Shown here piece by piece: positions 34,465 through 45,875 of a DNA stretch of 64,000 nt (position 1 is its first letter; each line of letters begins with the position of its first letter). Made by a program: the position numbers and the translations under genes. The stretch is from positions 62,001-126,000 of the forward strand of contig JASAMV010002933.1 of NCBI GenBank assembly GCA_030248065.1, read 5' to 3'. The stretch is from Rhynchonema sp. JSB1_4. Taxonomy: Eukaryota > Nematoda > Chromadorea > Monhysterida > Xyalidae. The notes beneath the pieces are model-generated. The model did no database searches, was not told the origin of the DNA, and worked only from the letters and a program-made list of their open reading frames with translations.

Positions 34465-36048
34465 CGTGCGCTTGTTCATTCTTGATCAGGTTGGTTCACG
34501 CCTGTTCGTGTTGTTTTGTATTGGTTAGTCCGCTTGCGTTGCGTTTCCACTTGAAAACTTGAGTTTATTCGCATAATAATGACTTGGCAAGATTTGTGAC
34601 CGTATTCATTTTTCGCCGTTGTTTTAATGAATTTGTTATTTTTATTACGCCGTGCATGAAAACTGTCGAATCGTTGCGCTGGACTTGCTTTCTTTTCAGT
34701 ACGCCTCAAAGCTCAAATCGTACTCGAACACCGTTTTGTCGTTATCATCGTGTTTGCGATTGGCTGTCTGTTCTAGTGCTCGATCATCACCGTTGTGTTG
34801 TTTTGTTCCATTATTTCGCTAACAGGTTAGTTCGGGTTCTTGTTGCGTTTTTTTCATTATTCTACAGCCCTGTTTACGGTGTTTATGACGTGTCACGCGA
34901 GCATGTTTTCCATCGCTTAAAATGTTTCACGATTTCACTTTGTTCGTGTTGCTTGGGATGTTCACTTTGGGATGACCTTGTCAGTATTTTGGCTAATAGT
35001 TTTCTCGTGAAATCATGTCGGCAAATTAAGTAGTCAAACAAGCATAATACATGAGCCACAAATGAGCGCGAAAATAATACATGCGATTTGACGACATTAC
35101 TATAGGTCAGTATTTTAGGCATTCGCGCAAGCACCAAGGTAAAAGTTCAAGTTCAATGTGTTTAAGTTTCACGGAGACGTGCACAGAACTTCAATCTGAA
35201 CTTGTTGTGATGTTTCAGGTGTCCACTCCACACACCGATTTTGCTTGATTCGACCCGTCTATGATGTTCGTAGTTGGACGCTATATACATACATATGTTG
35301 CCTTCATCTTATCATTTGTACTGCTTCCGTGCTGCTATTGATCTCGAATTCCAGTATGTCTTTTGTGTATTTTTCCGATATTGGCTAAAATGGGCATGCG
35401 TGTGTGATAAATCATGTGCAGTGATTTTTCGCTGCGTGTGAACATCGTGTCCATGTGCCTTCTCTGCTGTACGGCATTGGACGTATTTTGTGCGTTATGA
35501 ATTTTGTATTCGTGAGTTGCGGCTGTGAGGCTTTCGCTTTCGGCCCTAATCACATTTGTATTTGTTGTTCCCTACTGTTTGTTATTGTTCATGTCACACA
35601 TTTGTTCATCATGCAAGGGACGTTTATGAGGGCAAGAATAGTGCGTATCCTCTATTTTGGGGTCTGAGTACTGTGGATTGCACTGACGTCCCGGCGCACC
35701 TATGTAAGATCGGTTCTTCTCACTGGCTAGCACTTTTTACTTGGTGTGTCACTCCGGTTCTGTTGTTGCTGTTTTCCCATGCATATATGTTGATAATCTT
35801 GGTTAAAATTTACGTCGTTGTTAATAACGATAAGTGTGGAAGGCCCGTATTGTTTTTCAAACTGACCACCACGTCCCAGGGATACGGCTGGCCTTTGATG
35901 GTGACAAACATGGTTGATGCTGTGGCTTGTGGCAGACCAATGCAACAATAAGGGAGCACAGATTGACAGCTGGCGACATGTTTCGGATGGAACCAAGGCA
36001 CATTATTCCGCCCTCTTTATCGTGACCGCATTCATCTATAGGAAACAG
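34465..36048. other. no gene supported
   Basis: A T-rich (+ strand) interval. Several ORFs of 60-150 codons occur on both strands but none shows a family motif or flanking splice pattern I trust. The minus strand between 35740 and 36000 may be coding (see 36438-36660). Confidence 0.3.
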
Positions 36049-36437
36049 AGATTAGGATCGGGCCGACTTACCTCCGCCCGGCCCGACTGACCAAAACTTC
36101 GGCCCGGCACGATTTTAAAGTCTAAAATCGCGTTTGGTGTCAAAGGAAAAAATGGTCCAAAAAATAAAATTTGCAGCATTTTCTCGGGGAATCATGTTTA
36201 TGTTTTAATTATTCTGTGTTTCTGTGAACCGGGTCCATTTGGGTCCCACAATAAATGAGCAGACACTCTGCGCGAAGCGCAACTTTTTTTGCAGATTTTT
36301 GGTCAAAAAGGCGCTTTTGGCTTGAAATTTGAGCAATTCGGGCCAGATCGGGCAGGCAAATCTGGCCCCGCCCGGCCCGAACCTCCAAATCTCCGGCCCG
36401 GCCCAGCCCGAGCCAAAAGTCCAAAATCCTAATCGCT
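36049..36437. mobile_element. MITE, CAG(A/C)GATTAGGAT ends with GGCCCGG arrays
   Basis: Left end CAGAGATTAGGATCGGGCC, right end complement CAGCGATTAGGATTTTGG. ATAGG flanks both sides as a likely target duplication. Both ends carry GCCCGGCCCGA arrays, and the interior has a TGCGCGAAGCGCA palindrome (36275). It interrupts a weak minus-strand coding candidate. Confidence 0.6.
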
Positions 36438-36660
36438 GATAGGCAACCTCATAGTGGCCTTCTGGACCGACCGCTCTAATATTGTGAATATTCTTTTCGT
36501 GACCGACGAATGGGTGAACAATCAAGTCACGATAAAGAGGGTAGACAGTAGGAGGTCTTTCGCTGTCCTGGAGCCGTTTGTGAAACATCACACCTGCACG
36601 TGATGACCAGTGTTCGAACGGATCCATATTCTCGCCGTTCTTTTTTGAAATCCCATTCTG
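36438..36660 (-). CDS. possible minus-strand exon, unknown protein
   Basis: Open minus frame after an acceptor-like CTTCAG: NGISKKNGENMDPFEHWSSR, then HKRLQDSERPPTVYPLYRD, LIVHPFVGHEKNIHN and AVGPEGHYEVAY. Composition looks protein-like. The frame runs into the MITE at 36437. Beyond the MITE the minus strand near 35800-35950 reads TMFVTIKGQPYPWDVVVSLK, which may be the rest of the same gene. Family not recognised; not part of the UBR gene as far as I can see. Confidence 0.25.
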
Positions 36661-36980
36661 AAGCACGTGAATTTTGAGTGCTATACAATGATCCCGACCC
36701 CTGTCTCAGCTCATGCGTGGTCTTAGTCGTTTAGAGCCGCATCACGTTTTCGAGGATGCAAAATGGCTTTCACACGGTTTATTCTCGAGCGCTGACTTGC
36801 TAATAGATGTGGAGCTCTAAATTTGACCAGCGTAAAAAGTTGTTGATTATGTGAATGGGGACAACTTTTGCGCTGCAGTCAAGATTTATACATCATAAAG
36901 TGTATGCTCCCACAAGCCAGCAGCAATTTTTGTCGGTGCCGAGTACCAACCGCGATCACGAAAAGTTAATGTGGTGGTCG

Positions 36981-37242
36981 GGTAATTGAGCAAAGCACGT
37001 TTGGGCAAGACCACTTTGAGCAAGAAAAAAGGGCAGAGCCAAAAGAGCGGAGGTCTGTCCCAATGGCTTAAACACAGACTGATTTTGGTACCCGGCTCAG
37101 GCTTACACTTAGGCTTAGTTTTGTGCTTGGAGCTTAGGCTTAGGCTTAGGCCTATTCGTTTTTAGGTTCTGCTCTTTTGGCCCCTGCTCTTTTTCACTTG
37201 TTGAAAGTGGTCTTGCTCAAATGTGCTTTGCTCAATTGCCCG
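36981..37242. mobile_element. MITE, TTAGGC-core family, third copy
   Basis: GGGTAATTGAGCAAAGCACG at the left, TTTGCTCAATTGCCC at the right, central degenerate TTAGGC array. Confidence 0.7.
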
Positions 37243-37946
37243 TAAGCCGTTAAGGTGACGCCATGTTTGTCATCAAAAATAAACGTGTGGGTGAACATGA
37301 CCAGATATATGTAGGTATACGAACATAGGTGCGTGGATGACCGGCAATCCTATGATGCACTACTTTGCCACTCTTGGTACAACATAGAGCAAAGGACGTC
37401 AACTGAACTTCGACAAAGTAATTTTATTTTGTAAAATTCGGGTTATTTTGGTCTATAAAACGTGACTATTTAACGTTTGTTTTACGTCCATTAGCCCGTT
37501 CCCATAAATTTTTAAGCTCCATAAAACCCGATCCCAATTGCAACCCAATTCCGTTCGAACACAGCGTAAGATCAACCACATTCCTTTGATGTTTCACAAA
37601 GTGTGCGCGGACAGACGAACTGCTGTGATTCGAAACAAACCGTTTTTCTGTGCAAAACTACAAAGTGCTTTGTAACGCAGGGCGGGAAGCACAACTCGGA
37701 AACAATTCGTTTCTGGCTGAAACGCACGACAAACCCCACAAACACGCACATTGTTCCGATAAATGTAAAGCGTGCGTTTTCGGTGAAAACTCTAAAGGAA
37801 TCGGCAGTGTTTCGTTTACAAAGTCGTGGCAGGAAGCCTAAACCGTTTCTGGTCTGTTTGTGCTCTGATTTGAACGAAACAATTTTTTCCGTGGAAAGTG
37901 CTTTTTGCAACACAAGACGGCGCTGTCGTTTGTGCGTGTGTGTGTG

Positions 37947-38126
37947 TATACTCTGACAATTCTTTTGGGAGAAACTTTTCAAACGCGTTGCCTGATCCGT
38001 AAAGCGCATGATGCGTGCACTGGCTATAGCGGTCACGTGACTTCCGTAGCCAGTGCACGCATAACGAGCTTTACGGATCAGGCAACGCGGTTGAAAAGTT
38101 TCTCCCAAAATAATTGCCAGAGTATA
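37947..38126. mobile_element. palindromic MITE inside the fold-back arm
   Basis: A near-perfect palindrome: TATACTCTGACAATTCTTTT, GGAGAAACTTTTCAAACGCG, TTGCCTGATCCGTAAAGC, then the centre around GGTCACGTGACTTCC and the mirror image. Same family as 31674-31908. Confidence 0.75.
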
Positions 38127-38127
38127 T

Positions 38128-40657
38128 CTGTGTGCGTGTGCTCATCTTGCGAATAACGCACACATACTGTATGGCCAAAGAAGGCGCTGGAATACAAACA
38201 CACATGCACAATCCTTCCGCTGGGTTTACGTAGTCGTTTGTGCTGTTGACGCGCGTGCGCGCTTGTGGTCAAGGGGTAAGTACTTCAGAGTCGGGCCCGA
38301 TCGCTTCAAGTTCAATTCCGCAGCGAGTGCGTTGTTTTTATTTTGGAAATTTTCCTGATTTTGCACAGGCTTATTCTCATTCGTTCTCAGAATCCTATTT
38401 TCTTAAGTTCAGCTGCCTTTTTTGACAAACGTTGAGACTTATGTTCATGTAGTCAACGCACCTGGTCAATTCAGCGCCAATGCCATATATACCTCCTACT
38501 GTATGTGTATTTCTCGCGCGCATTCAGGGCTGTTTTAGTTCACACCAATAGATAACGATTTATGTTAACGATCAAACAATTAGACCATGCTGATATTATG
38601 CACAGAAATTTATTTCCGTCAGAGCTTAGGAGGACTAATTCGGAAAAAAGTGAAACATCCGCGTTTTTTGTTTCAAACATTTTACCATAGTAGTTTCCGG
38701 AAGAGCTCCGATGGCTCAATGCTGACATGCTTTTCTGGAAGGTTTTTGCAGGAACCCTAAAATGTTGGTGGAGTGTCGCGCGGTTATTCGAAATAAACGG
38801 TTTTTGTGCAAAATTACAAGGTGCTTTGTAATCGTAAGCAAGCACAATTCGGAAACAGTTCGTTCCTGGCTGAAACGCACGACAAACGCCACAAACACGC
38901 ACATTGTTCTGAAAAACGTAAAGCGTGCGTTTTCGGTGAAAACTCTAAAGGAATCGGCAGCGTTTCGTTTACAAAGCAATGGCAGGAAGCCTAAACCGTT
39001 TCTGGTCTGTTTGTGCTCTGATTTGAATGAAACATTTTTTCAGTGGAAAGTGCTTTTTGCAACGCAAGACGGCGCAGCCCTATGCGTGTGTGTGTATAGT
39101 CCGTCCATCAGCTCATGTCACTTTGTCATGCTGCAGGCCGACTTGTTCCCTTCCTCCACATTCTAATGAAAGAGAAATTGAGTTTCCGAAAAAAATTATT
39201 TTTGCTCCTAAATTGTGGTTTTTATGAAATCGACGTGTTTTATAGATTTTAATTTAATTTAATTTTAACTTTGAAGTTTTTTTGCAAAATCGGTCACGCT
39301 CAATTTCTCTTTCATTAGCACGTGGAGGAAGGGAACAAACCGGCCAGCAGCAACCCAAAAGTGCCATGAGCTGGTGGACGGACTATATCTGTGTGCGTGT
39401 GCTCATCTTGCGAATAACGCACACATACTGTATGGCCAAAGAAGGCGCTGGAATACAAACACACATGCACAATCCTTCCGCTGGGTTTACGTAGTCGTTT
39501 GTGCTGTTGACGCACGTGCGCGCTTGTGGTCAAGGGGTAAGTACTTCAGAGTCGGGCCCGATCGCTTCAAGTTCAATTCCGCAGCGAGTGCGTTGTTTTT
39601 ATTTTGGAAATTTTCCTGATTTTGCACAGGCTTATTCTCATTCGTTCTCAGAATCCTATTTTCTTAAGTTCAGCTGCCTTTTTTGACAAACGTTGAGACT
39701 TATGTTCATGTAGTCAACGCACCTGGTCAATTCAGCGCCAATGCCATATGTATATACCTCCTACTGTATGTGTATTTCTCGCGCGCATTCAGGGCTGTTT
39801 TAGTTCACACCAATAGATAACGATTTATGTTAACGATCAAACAATTAGACCATGCTGATATTATGCACAGAAATTTATTTCCGTCAGAGCTTAGGAGGAC
39901 TAATTCGGAAAAGAGTGAAACATCCGCGTTTTTTGTTTCAAACATTTTACCATAGTAGTTTCCGGAAGAGCTCCGATGGCTCAATGCTGACATGCTTTTC
40001 TGGAAGGTTTTTGCAGGAACCCTAAAATGTTGGTGGAGTGTCGCGCGGTTATTCGAAATAAACCGTTTTTTGTGCAAAATTACAAGGTGCTTTGTAACGC
40101 AGGGCGAGAAGCACAATTCGGAAACAGTTCGTTCCTGGCTGAAACGCACGACAAACGCCACAAACACGCACATTGTTCTGAAAAACGTAAAGCGTGCGTT
40201 TTCGGTGAAAACTCTAAAGGAATCGGCAGCGTTTCGTTTACAAAGCAATGGCAGGAAGCCTAAACCGTTTCTGGTCTGTTTGTGCTCTGATTTGAATGAA
40301 ACATTTTTTCAGTGGAAAGTGCTTTTTGCAACGCAAGACGGCGCAGCCCTATGCGTGTGTGTGTATAGTCCGTCCATCAGCTCATGTCACTTTTGTCATG
40401 CTGCAGGCCGACTTGTTCCCTTCCTCCACATTCTAATGAAAGAGAAATTGAGTTTCCGAAAAAAATTATTTTTGCTCCTAAATTGTGGTTTTTATGAAAT
40501 CGACGTGTTTTATAGATTTTAATTTAATTTAATTTTAACTTTGAAGTTTTTTTGCAAAATCGGTCACGCTCAATTTCTCTTTCATTAGCACGTGGAGGAA
40601 GGGAACAACCGGCCAGCACCAACCCAAAAGTGCCATGAGCTGGTGGACGGACTATAT
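38128..40657 (+). repeat. tandem 1.26-kb repeats in the left fold-back arm
   Basis: 38128-39389 and 39390-40657 are almost identical; each starts CTGTGTGCGTGTGCTCATCT, and a third, diverged copy begins at 40658. Each unit carries one copy of the 285-bp element seen at 39104-39388. The right arm does not show the same tandem expansion. Confidence 0.75.
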
Positions 40658-42562
40658 CTGTGTGCGTGTGCTGATCTTGCGAATAACGCACACATACATG
40701 GCCAAAGAAGGCGCTGGAATACAAACACACATGCACACTTCCGCCCGGGTTTACGTAGCCGTTCGGCGGCGTGCTCTTGGCACGATGCACGTGCGCGCTT
40801 GTGGTCCAGGGGGGGGTCTTCAGAGCGGGCCCGATCGCTCTAAGTTCAGTACCGCAGCGAGTGCGTTTTCTCCATATTTGGCGCATCCTGATTTTGCACA
40901 GGCTTATTCTCATTCGTTCTCAGATTCCTATTTTCTTAAGTTCAGCCGCCTTTTTTTGACAAACGTTGAGACTTATGTTCATGTAGTCAACGCACTAGTC
41001 AATTCAGTTCCAATGCCATATACATGTACGTGCGCACAAAATTACAAAGTGCTGACGCCGGGCGGGAAGCACAACTTGGAAACAATTCGTTTTCTGGCCG
41101 AAACGCACGACAACGCCCAAACACGACACATTGTTCTGAAAACGTAAAGCGTGTGTTTTCGGTGAAAACTTTAAAGGAATCGGCAGCGTTTCGTTTAAGT
41201 AAGGGACCAGGAAGCCTAACCGTTTCTGATCTGTTTGCGCTCCGATCGGAATTAAACAATTTTTTCAGCCTGGAAAATGCTCCTTCCAACGCAAGACGGC
41301 GCAGTCCCATGCGTGTGTGTGTTCTGTGTGCGTGTGCTCATCTTGCGAATAACGCACACATATGGCCAAAGGCGCTGGGAATACAAACACAGTGCACAAT
41401 CCTTCCGGCCGGGGTTTAGGTAGTCGTTTTGCTGTTGACGTACCGGAAGTTTTCCACTTAAAGCCCCGGGGGGTCTATGCGGAAATTGGTAAAAAATGGG
41501 GAGACTCCGAGACGAGAAAGAAAAAATCCAATTAGAGCCCCCGGGGGCTTTAGGGAAACGTTTCACTCACAGCCCTCGGGGGGCTTTAAGCGAAAACGGG
41601 TGCTCTCCATCGTTGTCAGTAGGCACTTTAGGCCAGCATTTTTGACATCCTCAGATACCATATTTCAACCTGATTGTGAAGATCTTCATCTAAACGCGGC
41701 AAAATGCTGCAACAACAGAAAAGTGCGGTATTTTGGTCATTCTTACATGAGTTCGGGAACTATTTTTTGTCAAGTCTATGTTCGATGTAAAATCAATGGT
41801 CCGTAAAAAAATAAATCCAATTAGAGCCCCGGGGGGCTCTAAAGTGGAAAAATTTTCCACTTAGAGCCCCCGAGGGCTCTATTCCGGGGGGGGGGGCTTT
41901 AAACGGAAGACTCGGTACGTGCCGCTTGTGGTAGGGTAAGTCTTAGAGTCGGTGCCCGATCGGATTCAAGTTCAATTCCGCAGCGAGTGCGTTTTTTTTT
42001 ATTTTGGCAATTTTCCTGATTTTGCACAGGCTTATTCTCATTCGCTCCTCAGAATCCATTTTCTTAAAGTTCAGCTGCCTTTTTTGACAAAAACGTTGAG
42101 ACTTATGTTCACTGTAGTCAACGCACCTTGTCAATTCAGCGCCAATGCCATATATACCTACTGTATGTGTATTTCTCGCGCGCATTCAGGGCTGTTTTAG
42201 TTGACACCAATAGATAACGATTTATGTTAAAATGATCAAACAATTAAACCATGCTGATATTATGCACAGAAATTTATTTCCGTCAGGTCTTAGGGCGCGC
42301 CCATGTAGGCCAGGGCCAGGGCCGGGGCCGGGGCCGGGGCCATGAAAAATAATCCATGTCCGAGGCCCTGGCCCCGGCCCTGGCCTACATGGGCGCACCG
42401 ACAGGGCCGGGGCCGGGGCCAGGGCCGGGGCCGGTGCGAAACATTTTTCTGGATAGGCGACGTTTCAACTGCAGGGTTGTCAATAATCCAACATTGGTTT
42501 CGTATATGCAGCTGTGCGTGTGTGTTCGCGTTGGGTGCGCTACTGTCTGATTTATCAAGGGC

Positions 42563-42904
42563 ATGGCTATCTTGTGTTTTTTCTTTAGATTATACAAATT
42601 TGTAAATTGCAAATTCGGGCTGCAGTTTGAAATATGGTTGACAAAACACTGAATTTCTACGTTCAATTATACACATACAGTTTGCTTTTGACCGTGCACA
42701 TACACGACGTGCGCGTTTCGCTGATTGGTTGAGTTATAGGTTACTCGAATTTCGCGCAGACATGTCGTTTACTGTGGTTGCTCAAAAAAATTTATGTCAT
42801 CTGGTGACTTTTCATCAGCCAGTATTTTTAAGAATAAAGCGCTTTATATTAATTTGCTTGAACAAATACATATGCATAACCTAAATAAAACCCCAAAATG
42901 ACCG
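42563..42904. other. unique loop of the fold-back element
   Basis: 342 bp between the two arms, AT-rich, no repeats and no convincing ORF. It would form the loop if the arms paired. Confidence 0.6.
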
Positions 42905-45875
42905 TGCCCTTGATACATCAGGCAACAGCACACCCAACACGAACACACACGCGCACAGCTGCATATGTATACGAAACCGATGTTGGATTATTGACAACCC
43001 TGTAGTTCTAACGTCGCCTATCCAGAAAAATGTTTCGCACCGGCCCCGGCCCTGGCCCCGGCCCCGGCCCTGTCGGTGCGCCCATGTAGCCCCGGGCGGG
43101 GGCCAGGGCCAGGGCCTCGGACATAGATTATTTTTCATGGCCCCGGCCCCGGCCCCGGCCCTGGCCCTGGCCTACATGGGCGCGCCCTAAGCCCTGACGG
43201 AAATAAATTTCTGTGCATAATATCAGCATGGTTTAATTGTTTGATCGTTAACATAAATCGTTATCTATTGGTGTCAACTAAAACAGCCCTGAATGCGCGC
43301 GAGAAATACACATACAGTAGGTATATATGGCATTGGCGCTGAATTGACAAGGTGCGTTGACTACATGAACATAAGTCTCAACGTTTGTCAAAAAAGGCAG
43401 CTGAACTTAAGAAAATAGGATTCTGAGAACGAATGAGAATAAGCCTGTGCAAAATCAGGAAAATTGCCAAAATAAAAAAAACGCACTCGCTGCGGAATTG
43501 AACTTGAATCGATCGGGCCCGACTCTGAAGTACTTACCCCTGGACCACAAGCGCGCACGTACCGGAGTTTTCCACTTAAAGCCCCCCCCCGAATAGAGCC
43601 CTCGGGGGCTCTAAGTGGAAAATTTTCCACTTAAAGCCCCCGGGGGCTCTAATTGGATTTATTTTTTTACGGACCATTGATTTTACATCGAACAGTAAAC
43701 TTGACAAAATAGTTCAAACTAGTGTAAGAATGACCAAAATACCGCACTTTTCTGTTGTTTTACCAACATTTTGCCACGTTTAGATGAAGATCCTCACAAT
43801 CAGGTTGAAATATGGTATCAGAATGTCAAAATGCTGGCCTAAAGTGCCTACTGACAACGATGAAAACACCCAGTTTTCCGCTTAAAGTCCCCAAAAGCTG
43901 TAAGTGAAACGTTTCCACTTAAAGCCCCCGGGGGCTCTAATTGGATTTTTTCTTTCTGGTCGGAGTGTCCATTTTCCACCAATTTCCGCATAGAGCCCCC
44001 GGGGCTTTAAGTGGAAAACTCCGGTACGTCAACAGCACAAACGACTACCTAAACCCAGCGGAAGGATTGTGCATGTGTGTTTGTATTCCAGCGCCTTTGG
44101 CCATATGTGTGCGTTATTCGCAAGATAAGCACACGCACACAGATACACACACACGCATAGGACTGCGCCGTCTTGCGTTGCAAAAAGCACTTTCCACTGA
44201 AAAAATTGTTTCATTCAAATCAGAGCACAAACAGATCAGAAACGGTTTAGGCTTCCTGCCATTACTTTAAACGAAACGCTGCCGATTCCTTTAGAGTTTT
44301 CACCGAAAACGCACGCTTTACGTTTTTCAGAACAATGTGCGTGTTTGTGGCGTTTGTCGTGCGTTTCAGCCAGAAACGAATTGTTTCCAAGTTGTGCTTC
44401 CCGCCCGGCGTTACAAAGCACTTTGTAATTTTGTGCGCGAGAAATACATACATGTATATGGCATTGGAACTGAATTGACTAGGTGCGTTGACTACATGAA
44501 CATAAGTCTCAACGTTTGTCAAAAAAAGGCAGCTGAACTTAAGAAAATAGGAATCTGAGAACGAATGAGAATAAGCCTGTGCAAAATCAGGAGAATCGCC
44601 AAAATAAAAAAAACGCACTCGCTGCGGAATTGAACTTAAAGCGATCGGGCCCGACTCTGAAGTACTTACCCCTGGACCACAAGCGCGCACGTGCGTCAAC
44701 AGCACAAACGACTACGTAAACCCAGCGGAAGGATTGTGCATGTGTGTTTGTATTCCAGCGCCTTCTTTGGCCATGTATGTGTGCGTTATTCGCAAGATCA
44801 GCACACGCACACAGATATAGTCCGTCCACCAGCTCATGGCACTTTTGGGTTGCTGCTGGCCGGTTTGTTCCCTTCCTCCACGTGCTAATGAAAGAGAAAT
44901 TGAGCGTGACCGATTTTGCAAAAAAACTTCAAAGTTAAAATTAAATTAAATTAAAATCTATAAAACACGTCGATTTCATAAAAACCACAATTTAGGAGCA
45001 AAAATAATTTTTTTCGGAAACTCAATTTCTCTCTCACTAGACTGTGGAGTAAGGGAACAAGTCGGCCTGCAGCATGACAAAAGTGACATGAGCTGATGGA
45101 CACTACACACACACGACATAGGGCAGCGCCGTCTTGTGTTGCAAAAAGCACTTTCCACGGAAAAAATTGTTTCATTCAAATCAGAGCACGAACAGACCAG
45201 AAACGGTTTTAGGCTTCCTGCCAAAGCTTTGTAAACGAAACGCTGCCGATTCCTTTAGAGTTTTCACCTGGAAAAACGCACGCTTTACGTTTATCGGAAC
45301 AATGTGCGTGTTTGTGGGGTTTGTCGTGCGTTTCAGCCAGAAACGAATTGTTTCCGAGTTGTGCTTCCCGCCCTGCGTTACAAAGCACTTTGTAGTTTTG
45401 CACAGAAAAACGGTTTGTTTCGAATCACAGCGGTCGTCTGTTTCACCGCACACTTTGTGAAATAGTCAGAAGGAATGTGGTGATCTACTGTATTCAAACG
45501 GAATTCCGTTGCAATTAAATAGGGTTTTATGAAGCTCAAAAATTTCTCGGAACGGGCTAATGGACGTAAAACAAACGTACAATGGTCACATTTTATGAGC
45601 GGGAAATAACACGAATTTACAAAATAAAATTACTTGTCTACTAAATTTACCCTTTTTGAACAACCCCCTGGGTATCCGAGATTTTTTATTTTGGGGCGCA
45701 ACACCCCTGGTATGGTATCCGAGATTTTTCATTTCGGGTATCCGGTATCCAAAAATTTTGGATATCCAGTATCCTGATTTTTTGATTTCCCAACGACACC
45801 ACTGTTTGGCTGTCTTGGAGTGCTCCATCCAATAAATCTGTCAACCACCCAACCCCGCCCCCCAATGTGACTAAC

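Larger units (their letters stand above)
37412..45638. mobile_element. giant fold-back (inverted-repeat) element, 8.2 kb
   Basis: Left arm 37412-42562 and right arm 42905-45638 are inverted repeats around a unique 342-bp spacer. The outermost ends match: GACAAAGTAATTTTATTTTG at 37412 and the complement of AAAATAAAATTACTTGTC ending 45638. The innermost arms end in TATCAAGGGCA and TGCCCTTGATA. The left arm is longer because it carries extra tandem copies (38128-40657). Both arms contain a GC-rich CCGGGGCCGGGGCC block next to the spacer and a GAGCCCCCGGGGGCTC array (41450-41900 and 43560-44030). ORFs of 60-180 codons occur in several frames, are not conserved in frame between arms, and look non-coding. 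It lies 3' of the last UBR exon, presumably in an intron. Confidence 0.8.

Noticed and set aside
34584..35033. 149-codon + ORF
   Set aside because: Cys/Phe/Leu-rich product of T-rich DNA with no domain, no splice context and no homologous pattern.
42297..43190. GC-rich CCGGGGCC blocks as a CpG-island promoter
   Set aside because: They are the mirrored inner ends of the fold-back arms, not a single regulatory region.
37600..45460. Many 60-180-codon ORFs in the fold-back arms
   Set aside because: They occur in several frames and both strands of the same repeat, are not conserved in frame between arms, and show no family motif.
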